This document shows, piece by piece, positions 53,380-63,142 of a stretch of 64,000 nt of DNA. The translations under genes and the position numbers were made by a program. Within the stretch, counting starts at the first letter, position 1; the number at the start of each line of letters is the position of its first letter. Source of the DNA: Algoriphagus alkaliphilus (GTDB taxonomy: Bacteria; Bacteroidota; Bacteroidia; Cytophagales; Cyclobacteriaceae); assembly GCF_900103735.1 (NCBI RefSeq), contig NZ_FMXE01000019.1:1-64000 (forward strand). Direction: 5' to 3'. The notes below the pieces were generated by a model. The model saw only the letters and a list, made by a program, of their open reading frames with translations. It had not been told where the DNA came from and ran no database searches.

Positions 53380-55452
53380 TTAATTTATGGGATCTTGGAA
53401 TTTCACGACCATCATCGAATAATCATCGTCGATTAATCTATCCCCTCCCACAAAAACGTGAAGGGATTCGATAAGTTGGTTTTGAATTTCAAGAGGGGAC
53501 TTTTTATGGTGTATTTCCACCAAACTACGGATACGTTCAAATCCAAACTGCTGCCCTTTTTGGTTTTTTGCTTCTACGATACCATCAGTAATTAATACCA
53601 GAATGTCACCTGACTCATAGTTGAAGGTTTTTTCGTGAACGTGATTTTCGTACTGCTTGTTTCTTAAAATTCCCAAACCCAATCCATCAAAGAGCATAAA
53701 TTCAGATTTATCATCTTTAGCTTTATAAAAGAGGGTAGGAATGTGACCAGCGCGGGCATGGCAGATTTTTTTCTTCGCTATATCGATAAAGAAGATAGAT
53801 GCGGTGATGAAATGATTTTTCCCCAGGCATTTGCTCAAAGCTGAATTTGCCTTTATCATAAATTGGGCAGGACTCAGATTAAGCTGAATAAGGCTATGAA
53901 ATACGCCTTTCATCTGAGACATGTGGAATGCCGCGGAGGTTCCTTTTCCCGATACATCCCCGATGATGAGTACGTATCGGTTTTCATCCAGTTTAAAGGT
54001 GTCGTAATAGTCACCACCTACTTCGTCCGCAGCATTTGAAAAGGCACAAATTCCAAAAGAATCAGGATGATCCAATTTGGTGGGGAGTAATGCCTTTTGG
54101 ACGCGTTGAGCAATTTTTAATTCCTCTTGGTATCGCTCGTTTTGAATCGCCTGATTTAGAAGCCGGTGATTTTCTACTGCGATACATGCCTGCCGAACAA
54201 AAGTGCTGATGATATTTACCATTTCCTTATTGAATCCGTCTCGTACTTCTTTGCAGAGTACCATTCGACCTATTGCCGTTTTATTGATCACGATTGGGAC
54301 CAATAGTGTGGATTCGTAACGGGGATGGGTAAGTTTAACGGTAAGCGGCTGAAGCATCTCCGGCTTGTCGGAGGTAGCCCAGTCTGTTGCATTTTTTTGG
54401 TTTTTGATCAGTGCTGAAAGTTCGTGCCTGGTGAGTTCATCCAGAAATCTCAATTGATTCGTTCCGATAATTTGTTCTTCAGGGTTTATTTCTATCCACG
54501 CAGCATCAGCATAGGAAGCGCTCATGCAGCTGTCCAGTAGAATGTCCAGTACCTGCTCTTCATTTTCTCCGGGCTGAATAGATTGGCTGAGACGTTGGAA
54601 ATTTATGGCTTCGGTCAGTTTTTGTTCAAAGACCGAAGAGGTGGGGAGATTGAACAAAGTGACTAAAAAACTAAAAAGGGCGTAGATGAAGATAAAGCCA
54701 AATAAGGCCATTAGAAATAAGTTGTCAGTCAGATTAACCTGATATGTCTCTGCCTCAGAATAGGCCATGAACCGTCTAAACAGGTAACCAATACAGACTA
54801 AGATAAAGAAAAGGAAAAGCAGGGACTTCCATTTTTCTTTGAAAGTGAGGTAGGGAATCCATTTCAAATTTCCGGATAGTACTGCCGAAATGATTAACAG
54901 GATGACCATTCCAAAAAAGAAGCTGTAATCGAAATTATTCTTGTTGAAAAAAACAAAAAACATGGCGACCAGCATAGCAAATTCGAAAGCCTGCCACTGC
55001 TTGACCACTTTCTTGCTCTTTTGATAAAGTATCAAATGCTTCCACAGCAAGGCTGATGAAATCAGAAAAATAGTCGTGAGGGCAAAATTAACGTGGTAGA
55101 AAAAATTCTTCAGAAAAAGCTCCGAGGCCAGCCTGCTGTCTCCCAAAGACAAATAGAAAAGTTCTATCAAAAGGGCTACACCACTTGCGAAGATCCCCGT
55201 CGATGCGGCCCTCCACAAAAGATTTAAGAAATCGCTTTGGATGTTTTTCTCTATTGAATAGCTGTAGAATCCATAAAGGGTAAAAAAGAAAACAATTTCC
55301 AAGATCCAAGTGATCTCGTCTGAAATCCCAGAATCGATCTCGTTGATCATGCCAAATAGCCTAAGCAAATCCACAAACAACAAGGCAAGCCACACCAGGA
55401 TGGCGAGCAGCAGGCTAAGCTTACCTATATGGATTGAGGGTAGTTTGATCAT
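53380..55452 (-). CDS. SpoIIE/RsbU-type PP2C phosphatase with membrane and GAF domains
   Basis: A 690-residue membrane sensor phosphatase. The N-terminal half has about eight hydrophobic segments (residues 10-270). A short coiled-coil follows, then a GAF domain (about 290-430) and the PP2C-like SpoIIE catalytic domain (about 455-690). Metal-binding motifs are EVGGDYYDTF and VLIIGDVSGKGTSAA, and later HARAGHIPTL and ILVLITDGIVEAKN. It probably dephosphorylates the STAS protein encoded next in response to a membrane or ligand signal. The signal is unknown. Confidence 0.92.
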   Translation of the reverse strand: MIKLPSIHIGKLSLLLAILVWLALLFVDLLRLFGMINEIDSGISDEITWILEIVFFFTLYGFYSYSIEKNIQSDFLNLLWRAASTGIFASGVALLIELFYLSLGDSRLASELFLKNFFYHVNFALTTIFLISSALLWKHLILYQKSKKVVKQWQAFEFAMLVAMFFVFFNKNNFDYSFFFGMVILLIISAVLSGNLKWIPYLTFKEKWKSLLFLFFILVCIGYLFRRFMAYSEAETYQVNLTDNLFLMALFGFIFIYALFSFLVTLFNLPTSSVFEQKLTEAINFQRLSQSIQPGENEEQVLDILLDSCMSASYADAAWIEINPEEQIIGTNQLRFLDELTRHELSALIKNQKNATDWATSDKPEMLQPLTVKLTHPRYESTLLVPIVINKTAIGRMVLCKEVRDGFNKEMVNIISTFVRQACIAVENHRLLNQAIQNERYQEELKIAQRVQKALLPTKLDHPDSFGICAFSNAADEVGGDYYDTFKLDENRYVLIIGDVSGKGTSAAFHMSQMKGVFHSLIQLNLSPAQFMIKANSALSKCLGKNHFITASIFFIDIAKKKICHARAGHIPTLFYKAKDDKSEFMLFDGLGLGILRNKQYENHVHEKTFNYESGDILVLITDGIVEAKNQKGQQFGFERIRSLVEIHHKKSPLEIQNQLIESLHVFVGGDRLIDDDYSMMVVKFQDPIN

Positions 55453-55548
55453 TGGAACAATACCGCAATAATACTGAAACTGAATTAATCCTTATTATTT
55501 GGAGGGAATTCAGTTGGCCCGGTCCAGTTAAAAATTGTCAAAAAGAGG

Positions 55549-55860
55549 TTAAAGACAAATAAGATCTTCTACCACGCCTTTTCCTACTTGATCCTCGATC
55601 AGAAGCAGAACTTTGGAGCGGTTTAGCATCAGTTCTTTTTTAACAGGTCCGGAGCTTAGTTTTACAAAAAGCTTCTTATCTCTGATAAATACAGCGGTCG
55701 TTCGGTCTGAAATGGTCTTTCCCACAATTTCTCCCCAAAAACTAATCAGTTGTTTTTCTTTGAATTTATCCTCTAATCGATACGCTTTGAGTAACTCATT
55801 GAACGCTGCCTCCAAAGGTGCAGCTTCCTTTTTTCTCCTAGGATTTGAATTGTAATTCAT
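55549..55860 (-). CDS. DUF721 (DciA-like) protein
   Basis: A 103-residue protein of the DUF721 family, which includes the DciA replicative helicase loader. The core pattern is residues 15-75 (EAFNELLKAYRLEDKFKE, then SFWGEIVGKTISDRTTAVFI), with KLFVKLSSGPVKKELML, and an N-terminal Arg/Lys-rich start. The family is linked to loading the replicative DnaB helicase in bacteria without DnaC; in Bacteroidota the short forms are usual. No dna gene is beside it. Confidence 0.9.
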   Translation of the reverse strand: MNYNSNPRRKKEAAPLEAAFNELLKAYRLEDKFKEKQLISFWGEIVGKTISDRTTAVFIRDKKLFVKLSSGPVKKELMLNRSKVLLLIEDQVGKGVVEDLICL

Positions 55861-55981
55861 GTGTTTGTCAGTTGATTCTAAAGGACAGATTTGCAGGCGG
55901 GAGGATTGCCTTGGATAATCATCCCACTATTCAAGTCTCGCGTAATGCCTGTTTGATTCAGCCAGACTCGATTTTATGAAT

Positions 55982-57103
55982 TCAGATGAACAGTTCGGCT
56001 GCGATACAGTCTGCCAGCAACTTTCCCCTTTTGCTCAAAGATAGGATTTTACCATCCCATATTAGGCAACCCATCTTTTCTAATTTCTCAATCTCTTTTC
56101 TTTTGCTATCCAGAATATCGACCCCATATTCACTGCATAATTCGGCTGGCGAAAGTCCCCAAATCGTACGCAAACCGGTAAGAATTCTGTCATTTACCTG
56201 ATCTTCCTTTGTGGAGAGTTCTAATTCAAAAGGACTTGTACCAGCTTCCAACTCTTTAATGTAGGCGGTATTTGAAGCCGGATTGAGACCGCGGTTTTTT
56301 CCGTCAAAGGAATGAGCGCTGGGCCCTACACCGAGGTATGGAACACCCGTCCAATAATTTGTATTGTGCAAGGCAAATTGGCCTGACTTGCCAAAATTTG
56401 AAATTTCGTATTGGATGTATCCTGATTTTTCTGATTGCTCCTGAAGTAGTTCAAACTGCTCTGCCACAAAATCTTCTTCTGCAGGCTGAAATCGACCCTT
56501 TATAATCCATTTGCCCAAAGCAGTTTTTGGTTCTACGGTAAGCGAATAAGCGGAAATATGCCCCGGATCCTGGCGAAGTGCTTCTGTCAGATCCTTCTCC
56601 CAAATAGAATGATCTCCATATGGAAAGCCATAAATCAAGTCAATGGAAAACTTTTCAAATCCCGCGTCTCTCCCTCGATAAATCGCGTCCAAGGCCTCAG
56701 AGGCAGAATGAACGCGATTGTAAAATTGTAATATTTCTTCCTGAAAACTCTGGATACCCAAGCTCAATCGATCAATGCCCAATTCTTTCCAAAACTTTAA
56801 ATTTTCAGCAGAAAGGTCGTCTGGATTTGCCTCAAGTGTAACTTCCTGCAAGTCTGTGCGAAAAGTTGTTTGAATTTTTTCCAGTAAAAAATTCAGGTTT
56901 TTTTCCGAAAGGAGAGATGGGGTACCTCCTCCCAAGTAGACGGTTTTGATGGGTTGTCCGGCGAGATAATCTTTTCGGATTTCGAGCTCTTTACCGATTG
57001 CTTTCACGAGTTGATCCATTCGGTTCAGATTGGTGCTGAAATGAAAGTCGCAGTAATGGCAAGCTTGCTTGCAAAAGGGAATGTGAATGTAGATGCCTGC
57101 CAA
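55982..57103 (-). CDS. hemW: Radical SAM protein HemW (coproporphyrinogen oxidase-like)
   Basis: A 373-residue radical SAM enzyme. The [4Fe-4S] motif is CKQACHYCDF (CxxxCxxC) at about residues 11-20. GGGTPSLL and LEANPDDL bind SAM, and the C-terminal HemN_C domain occupies about 290-370. The first residues fit HemW, the heme-binding chaperone, more closely than true HemN, because the extra N-terminal part and second SAM ligands of HemN are missing. It is divergent from a BamA-like gene. Confidence 0.92.
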   Translation of the reverse strand: MAGIYIHIPFCKQACHYCDFHFSTNLNRMDQLVKAIGKELEIRKDYLAGQPIKTVYLGGGTPSLLSEKNLNFLLEKIQTTFRTDLQEVTLEANPDDLSAENLKFWKELGIDRLSLGIQSFQEEILQFYNRVHSASEALDAIYRGRDAGFEKFSIDLIYGFPYGDHSIWEKDLTEALRQDPGHISAYSLTVEPKTALGKWIIKGRFQPAEEDFVAEQFELLQEQSEKSGYIQYEISNFGKSGQFALHNTNYWTGVPYLGVGPSAHSFDGKNRGLNPASNTAYIKELEAGTSPFELELSTKEDQVNDRILTGLRTIWGLSPAELCSEYGVDILDSKRKEIEKLEKMGCLIWDGKILSLSKRGKLLADCIAAELFI

Positions 57104-57148
57104 GTGAATTCGATTAACTTGCGAATATAAACAATCCTGAATAGCACC

Positions 57149-58849
57149 TTGAAGTCACTTTTTTTGACAGTAGTTAGTTGGTTGACTTTTAGCCAGGCAA
57201 TTTGTCTGGGTCAACAGATCATTCGAGTGGAATGGACTGAATCTCCAACCTCGGAAATCAAAAAAATCAGAGAATTTGGCACGTTCACTGAAGTGGGGAA
57301 ATTGACTGACTCGGTTTCCTTGATTTTCAAGTCCGAGGGGTACTTAGAAGGGTATTTTAGGGAGAAAAATTTTAACGACACGTTGCGTTTGACTTGGGAT
57401 TTTGGTCAACTATTTCGGTGGGAAAACATTAAGCCGGGAAGCGTTCCTGAAGAATTTTTTGCATCCTTGGGAAAGCCGATGTTAAGCTATAAAGCTCCTT
57501 ACCAGTGGATTGATCGAGTCCTTAGCTATGCCGAAGACACAGGATATCCCTTTGCCGAGTTAAAAATAGATAGCTTGACTATCAGAAATAATCTGATCTC
57601 CGGAGTGTTGGAGTACAACTCTGGCCCAAGGATCACTTGGGATAGCTTGGAGATTGCAGGTGGAAGTAAAACTGATAAGCGATACCTTCAGCAGGTTACA
57701 GGCTTGATCCCAGGCCAACCCTTTTCACAAAAAGACCTGGCAAAAGCCACTCAAACCATCCGTAAATCACCTTATTTCACGGTTGTTGAGTCACCTGAAT
57801 TGGCATTTCAGATGCGGCAGGCAAAGCCCATTTTTATGCTTCAGGATCGAAGAGTCAATGTGTTTGACGGAGTTATTGGGCTTTTGCCTAATGAGAATGA
57901 ACTAGGAAAAGTCTTGATTACTGGGGAAGTGGATCTTCAATTGTATCATCTAGGAGGGAAAGGCAGGGATTTCTCTCTTAATTGGCAAAGGCTGAATATT
58001 CAATCCCAATCCCTGGAAATTAAAGCTAAAGAATCCTTTGTCTTTCATACCCCATTGGATGTTGGGGTAGGTTTCTCTTTGCTCAAACAGGATTCCAGTT
58101 TTGTGAATCGGATGTTTGAACTGGATTTTGGATTTCGGATATCAGATAAAACCTATTTGAATTTCTTTACAAAAAGGCAAGCAGGAGATCTGATATCACC
58201 CGAAGACATCATTCCTGATCAGGCCTTGCCTGCCTCGATTGACTACAGATGGAATCAATATGGGATCGGAATGGATTGGAATACCCTGGATTCACCAGTT
58301 TCTCCAAGAAGGGGCAGCAGAATTCAAGGAAGGTTTTCTTTAGGCAATAAGCAAATACTGCAAAACACGGGACTACCTGAGGAATTATATGATGGGCTTG
58401 AAGAATCCTCTGCGCAGTATCAAGGGTGGTTTTCAGGAGAAAAACATCTGTTTGTTAAACCTACCTGGGGAATGTGGTTTAGAGCAGTTGGGGGATTTCT
58501 TCAAAATCAGAATTTGTTCCTCAATGAGCTTTATCGGGTAGGTGGATTGAAAAGTCTTCGTGGATTTAACGAGAAAAATTTCTTTGCAAAAAGTTTTGGC
58601 TATCTCAATCTCGAACAGCGCTTGTTTTTTGATCAAAATTCCTTTCTGATTGTTTTTGCTGACCTTGGGATCATCGAAAACCCGTATAATTCTCCCAAGA
58701 TTGACCGTCCATTTTCATTTGGCACGGGAATCAATTTGGACACTGACGGAGGATTATTCAGTTTTGTGCTTGCGATAGGGAAATCTGACATCCAAGCCTT
58801 ATCGTTTTCTTATTCCAGGATTCACTTTGGGTATCTGGCTAGGTTTTAG
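57149..58849 (+). CDS. BamA/TamA-like outer-membrane barrel protein
   Basis: A 566-residue outer-membrane protein of the Omp85-like group. A signal peptide (to about 21, CLGQQ) is followed by two POTRA-like modules (about 90-240; LISGVLEYNSGPRITWDSLE, then SQKDLAKATQTIRKSP) and a 16-strand-type barrel (about 270-566) with VGGLKSLRGFNEKNF, the VRGF-type motif typical of the family barrel lid, and a C-terminal F. The TTG at 57149 is the start. It may insert or export other outer-membrane proteins; its own target is unknown. Confidence 0.88.
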   Translation: MKSLFLTVVSWLTFSQAICLGQQIIRVEWTESPTSEIKKIREFGTFTEVGKLTDSVSLIFKSEGYLEGYFREKNFNDTLRLTWDFGQLFRWENIKPGSVPEEFFASLGKPMLSYKAPYQWIDRVLSYAEDTGYPFAELKIDSLTIRNNLISGVLEYNSGPRITWDSLEIAGGSKTDKRYLQQVTGLIPGQPFSQKDLAKATQTIRKSPYFTVVESPELAFQMRQAKPIFMLQDRRVNVFDGVIGLLPNENELGKVLITGEVDLQLYHLGGKGRDFSLNWQRLNIQSQSLEIKAKESFVFHTPLDVGVGFSLLKQDSSFVNRMFELDFGFRISDKTYLNFFTKRQAGDLISPEDIIPDQALPASIDYRWNQYGIGMDWNTLDSPVSPRRGSRIQGRFSLGNKQILQNTGLPEELYDGLEESSAQYQGWFSGEKHLFVKPTWGMWFRAVGGFLQNQNLFLNELYRVGGLKSLRGFNEKNFFAKSFGYLNLEQRLFFDQNSFLIVFADLGIIENPYNSPKIDRPFSFGTGINLDTDGGLFSFVLAIGKSDIQALSFSYSRIHFGYLARF

Positions 58850-58863
58850 CGGGTGAAAAATTT

Positions 58864-59973
58864 ATGTCTAAAATTCGACTACTATTCTTTTTTTACTTTC
58901 TGCTGAGTACTGCATCGGTAGCACAGGTGTTGGAAAATTATGACGGGCTATGGAAATCTGCACGGGAGGAATCTTGGTTTGGGAGCAACAATCAAATTGA
59001 GCTAAAACTTAATTTGACCGCATTTCCCCAATCTGAATTCCAGATTAAATTACCTGCTAAATCCACTGTTTTTATTGATCAAAAACTGTGGCAATTGACG
59101 ACAGGCGATACAGTTTTTTATAAATCGGTCAATGAATTGAAGGCGGAGTTTAGAAAAGATTCATTGGACTTCACAGTGGTAAGTCCCAATCTTGCCCCGA
59201 TGAATGTGGGGATTAAGAAATTAATAGGACGGATTGATGGAGTTGATACTAGCGTAATTTCGGAGGGAGTTCCACTTTTAGAACGATTCGTCCCCCAGTC
59301 TGTGAAAGATTTTTATTTTACAGGCTTATTTGTGATTATTTTTTTCCTTGCCTTGTATAAGCTTGCCTACCCATATTTGTTGGCAGTGATGCTTCAGCCC
59401 TTGGCAGTAATCAGTGCTGAGGACTTTTCTGAAAGCGGTAACCTTCAAAAGTTTTTTTCATTTGACATTATTTTCTATCTCTTGATTGTGGGAATGATGA
59501 TTTCGCAGACTGCTGTTACAGGTTTGGTGATTTTCAAAAAAGACTGGCTGGAGACATGGATTGGATTGGATTTTTCTTCACTCTTGCTGATTTGGCTACT
59601 TGGCGCATTTGCAATATTGGTCTTGACCATCTTTAAGTTTATCGGTATCCGTGTGATATCTTACTTATTTGATTTGGGAAAGGCGGAGTTTTCGCATTTT
59701 TTCTATCTTTTGAGATTGGTAGTTTTTGGATTTGCCTTAGTTTTGTTGGTGGGGGCTTATTTTGTTGCCAACAATTTTTCGGAACTGGGATCTGCCCTAA
59801 CGATTTTAATTACGGGCTTCTTTTGGTTTTATATTTTCGGGGTAGTGGGTTTATTTCTTATTATGATGAATAGACTGAGTTTTAAGAAATACCATTTATT
59901 TACCTACCTTTGTATTGCTGAATTAGTACCATTTCTAATCTTTTCAAAGTGGATTATGTTTCTTGGTCTATGA
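58864..59973 (+). CDS. DUF4271 membrane protein
   Basis: A 369-residue exported membrane protein. A signal peptide (1-20, STASVAQ) is followed by a beta-rich N-terminal domain of about 130 residues and then seven hydrophobic segments (about 155-369; for example FTGLFVIIFFLALYKLAY). This matches the Bacteroidota DUF4271 family, which usually sits just before hemD and the gliding/T9SS genes. It begins 14 bp after the barrel gene, so it is cotranscribed. A role in the envelope is likely, but none is proven. Confidence 0.85.
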   Translation: MSKIRLLFFFYFLLSTASVAQVLENYDGLWKSAREESWFGSNNQIELKLNLTAFPQSEFQIKLPAKSTVFIDQKLWQLTTGDTVFYKSVNELKAEFRKDSLDFTVVSPNLAPMNVGIKKLIGRIDGVDTSVISEGVPLLERFVPQSVKDFYFTGLFVIIFFLALYKLAYPYLLAVMLQPLAVISAEDFSESGNLQKFFSFDIIFYLLIVGMMISQTAVTGLVIFKKDWLETWIGLDFSSLLLIWLLGAFAILVLTIFKFIGIRVISYLFDLGKAEFSHFFYLLRLVVFGFALVLLVGAYFVANNFSELGSALTILITGFFWFYIFGVVGLFLIMMNRLSFKKYHLFTYLCIAELVPFLIFSKWIMFLGL

Positions 59974-60007
59974 GGTGTTTTAACCAAAAATTAAGGAAAT
60001 AACTAGC

Positions 60008-60781
60008 ATGAGTGCAACTCCAAAAGATCGCTTTAAGCCAGTAAAAAGTATTCTAGTTTCCCAGCCAAAACCTACTGATGTAAATTCTCCCTACGTCCTG
60101 CTTTCGGAAAAGTATAAACTAAAAATAGACTTTAGACAATTCATTAAGGTCGAGCCTGTTCCGCCAAAAGAATTCCGAAAGCAAAAGATTGATATTTTGA
60201 AGCATACGGCAGTCATTTTTACAAGCCGGAATGCCATCGATCACTTTTTTGCGATTTGTAAGGATTTCAAGATAGAAATGCCTGCTGAAATGAAATACTT
60301 CTGCATTTCAGATCAAACTGCACATTACCTCCAAAAGTATATTGTCATCCGAAAGCGAAAGTTATTCGTGGGACAGAAGACAGCTGAGGATCTTTTTGAT
60401 TACTTCAAGAAGCACAAAAACGAGAAGTATTTGTTCCCATGCTCTGATATCCGAAAGGATGACATACCCGGATACATGGAAAAACATGGTATCGCATTCA
60501 CTGAGGCCATTATTTATCATACGGTTGCAGCAGATTTGACTGATCTGGCAGATGTTAAATATGATGTTTTGGCCTTCTTCAGTCCATCAGGCATCAAATC
60601 CTTAAAACAAAACTTTCCGGATTTCGTCCAAGGAAACACCAGAATTGCTGCATTTGGTCCTACTACAGCACAGGCTGTTCGGGATTTGGATTTGATTTTG
60701 GATATTGAGGCGCCAATGCCAAATGCGCCAAGTATGACGGGGGCATTGGAGCTTTATATCAAAAAGGCAAATAATTTGTAA
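60008..60781 (+). CDS. hemD: Uroporphyrinogen-III synthase
   Basis: A 257-residue two-lobed HemD-type enzyme, which closes hydroxymethylbilane into uroporphyrinogen III. The sequence is very divergent across the family, but AVIFTSRNAIDHFF, YCISDQTAHYL, VGQKTAEDLFDYF and VLAFFSPSGIKSL-QNFP are typical. It follows DUF4271 by 34 bp and precedes porP, an arrangement seen in Bacteroidota where hemD travels with the type IX secretion genes. No other hem gene is adjacent except hemW, which is further back on the other strand. Confidence 0.88.
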   Translation: MSATPKDRFKPVKSILVSQPKPTDVNSPYVLLSEKYKLKIDFRQFIKVEPVPPKEFRKQKIDILKHTAVIFTSRNAIDHFFAICKDFKIEMPAEMKYFCISDQTAHYLQKYIVIRKRKLFVGQKTAEDLFDYFKKHKNEKYLFPCSDIRKDDIPGYMEKHGIAFTEAIIYHTVAADLTDLADVKYDVLAFFSPSGIKSLKQNFPDFVQGNTRIAAFGPTTAQAVRDLDLILDIEAPMPNAPSMTGALELYIKKANNL

Positions 60782-60855
60782 ATCTTAAAATCATTTTCTG
60801 TGGTTTTTCAGTTTAAATTCATGTACTATTTAAAAATGGGAAAGACTACAGCCTG

Positions 60856-61836
60856 ATGAATACCAAAAGCCGCTTGGATAACTTTTTAAAAACAGGAATC
60901 GTGCTGATTCTGCTTTTAAATGCAGTAAGCGCATATTGCCAACAGGACGCACAGTTTACCCAATACATGTACAATGGCATGTTTTACAATCCTGCTTTTG
61001 CGGGGAAAGAGGGGGGGTATCGTTTTTCTGCACTTCATCGGTCCCAATGGCTCAACTATACTACCACTTCAGGACAAGGAGGGGCGCCTATCACTCAATT
61101 GATCACCGCAGAAGGAAGGCTTGAGGGTAAAAATATAGGGTATGGCATATCCATCGTCAATGATCAGATCGGAGCGGCAGGAAATCTCGAAATCAATCTT
61201 AAAGCTAGCTACCATAAAAAAATAAACAGGGCCACATTGAGTTTTGGTGGGTATGCCGGAATATTTTCGAGTTCCTTGGATTATGGGGGAATTATTGTTG
61301 TCAATCCTGAACCTACTCTACCCAACGCAGGCAAAGAAGGCCAATTAGCTTTGGATTTTGGAGCAGGTATTTTGTATGATCGGGGAGATTATTATTTGGG
61401 ACTGAGTTCAAAACACCTAAATCAGCCAGCATTTGATTTTGGAGATGGAGCCTACGCAAATCAGTTAAAAAACCATTCTTATGTATTGTTCGGTTATAGA
61501 ATCAGACCAATAGGTCAATTGAGAATAGAACCCAGTTTGCTAATCAAAACTGTATCGTTTAATAATTTTTCTTATGATGTCAGCGTTATGGCAACACATC
61601 AGAATAAGATCAATGCAGGATTGGCGTATCGTGGGGAGGAGTCTATTTCTTTGATTTTGGGATATAGTTTATTGAGAGACAATTCTCTAAAGCTAGGTTA
61701 TGCATTTGATTTAGTCACCGGGGGATTAGATGCCAAATCTCCGACCAGTCACGAGTTAATGCTAAGGTATGTTCTTTCGTCCTCCAACCGAGAGATAGAA
61801 CGTGTTATTCAAAGAACCCCAAGATTTAGATTTTAA
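60856..61836 (+). CDS. porP: PorP/SprF-family type IX secretion outer-membrane protein
   Basis: A 326-residue outer-membrane beta-barrel. A signal peptide (to about 27, VSAYCQQ) is followed by the family signature DAQFTQYMYNGMFYNPAFAG, then ALHRSQWLNY. Barrel strands run to a C-terminal RTPRFRF. PorP/SprF proteins partner with the GldK/L/M/N complex in type IX secretion, and with SprB-type surface adhesins. It is directly upstream of gldK here, so it is probably the core T9SS subunit. Confidence 0.92.
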   Translation: MNTKSRLDNFLKTGIVLILLLNAVSAYCQQDAQFTQYMYNGMFYNPAFAGKEGGYRFSALHRSQWLNYTTTSGQGGAPITQLITAEGRLEGKNIGYGISIVNDQIGAAGNLEINLKASYHKKINRATLSFGGYAGIFSSSLDYGGIIVVNPEPTLPNAGKEGQLALDFGAGILYDRGDYYLGLSSKHLNQPAFDFGDGAYANQLKNHSYVLFGYRIRPIGQLRIEPSLLIKTVSFNNFSYDVSVMATHQNKINAGLAYRGEESISLILGYSLLRDNSLKLGYAFDLVTGGLDAKSPTSHELMLRYVLSSSNREIERVIQRTPRFRF

Positions 61837-62004
61837 ATCTGATTCTCGGTAAAATGCTTTACAGCAAATGCCGATTACGTTTCGTTTACAAAAAGGTTTA
61901 TAATTGGCAGGTTATTTGCATTATTGGGGTTTATTCGCCTAAATTTCGAATTAGGATTAAGATTTGTGTTGAGCAATAATTTGATGATTTCAAAAACGTC
62001 ATTT

Positions 62005-63099
62005 ATGTATAAAAAAATGAAAATTCGCTTAGTCCCGATAACTTTGGGTTTAGCATTAGCAACCCTTTTGCCAGGTTGCGGGCTTTTTAATAAGAAGGGA
62101 TCTGCAAGTGAAAAGTCCAACAGGCGAGGCGAGGTTACCGGGGTAGCCAAAAGAGCGAGCTGGCAGCAAAATCTCCCGATAGACATGGTACCAGTGAAAG
62201 CTGGTACTTTTTGGATGGGACAATCTGATGAAGATATTGCCTACACGCAGTCTGCTATGAATAAGCAAATCACTATTTCTGAATTTTTTATGGACAAATA
62301 CGAAGTGTCCAATAACAAATACAGACAATTTTTGGAGGCTGTTAAAAACGGAGAGTTAGCCACCGGTACCCCCACTACGCTAAAAGATCCACCCACATTT
62401 AACTTTGAGGAACTTAAACCTGACACTACAGTGTGGTCGACAAGCTTCTCTTATCATTATGGAGATCCTTTGATGGAATTTTATTTTGACCACCCAGCTT
62501 TTGACGATTATCCTGTGGTAGGAATTACTTGGGATCAAGCGCAGCAATACTGTGTGTGGAGAACCTATCATCTCAGGGCTAATGATGACTCTGATTTTGA
62601 TATTCCTTCTTTTAGACTTCCTTCTGAGGCAGAGTGGGAATATGCAGCAAAAGGCGGCAAGGATGTCGCTAAATATCCTTGGGGAGGTCCATATCTTAAA
62701 AACAAAAGAGGTTGTCTGATGGCAAACTTCAAACCGGGTAGGGGTAATTACATCGATGATGGTTTTGCTTACACTGCGCCCGTGGATGTTTTTTCTCCGA
62801 ATGGATTTGGATTGTATAACATGTCCGGTAATGTGGCAGAATGGGTGATGGACGCATATAAAGCAACATCCAGAGTCGATACTTGGGATTTGGATCCGGT
62901 ATATAACGATCCAAATGAACCAAGAAAGATAGTTCGGGGCGGAAGCTGGAAAGATATCGCACATTATTTAGAGACGTCTACCCGGACCTATGAATATCAG
63001 GACGTGGCTCAGGCACACATTGGATTCAGAACTGCTATGACTTTCATGGGCAGATCCGGATCAATGGATGTAAAGTCTTCAAAGCGTACAAGACGGTAA
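62005..63099 (+). CDS. gldK: Gliding/T9SS lipoprotein GldK
   Basis: A 364-residue lipoprotein of the formylglycine-generating-enzyme (SUMF1) fold. The signal peptide ends at lipobox LPGCG (Cys about 26). The SUMF1 domain (about 70-350) has VPVKAGTFWMGQSDEDIAY, then FMDKYEVSNNKYRQFL, SFRLPSEAEWEYAAKGG and GLYNMSGNVAEWVMDAY, ending with HIGFRTAMTF. GldK forms the periplasmic ring on the outer membrane with GldN. The ATG at 62005 (MYKKMKIRLV) is chosen because it fits the signal peptide; in-frame codons reach back to 61924. GldL and GldM follow in the usual order. Confidence 0.93.
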   Translation: MYKKMKIRLVPITLGLALATLLPGCGLFNKKGSASEKSNRRGEVTGVAKRASWQQNLPIDMVPVKAGTFWMGQSDEDIAYTQSAMNKQITISEFFMDKYEVSNNKYRQFLEAVKNGELATGTPTTLKDPPTFNFEELKPDTTVWSTSFSYHYGDPLMEFYFDHPAFDDYPVVGITWDQAQQYCVWRTYHLRANDDSDFDIPSFRLPSEAEWEYAAKGGKDVAKYPWGGPYLKNKRGCLMANFKPGRGNYIDDGFAYTAPVDVFSPNGFGLYNMSGNVAEWVMDAYKATSRVDTWDLDPVYNDPNEPRKIVRGGSWKDIAHYLETSTRTYEYQDVAQAHIGFRTAMTFMGRSGSMDVKSSKRTRR

Positions 63100-63142
63100 T
63101 TCAAATTTTCAAAAAACCTAAACCTTAATTTATAATTTACAA

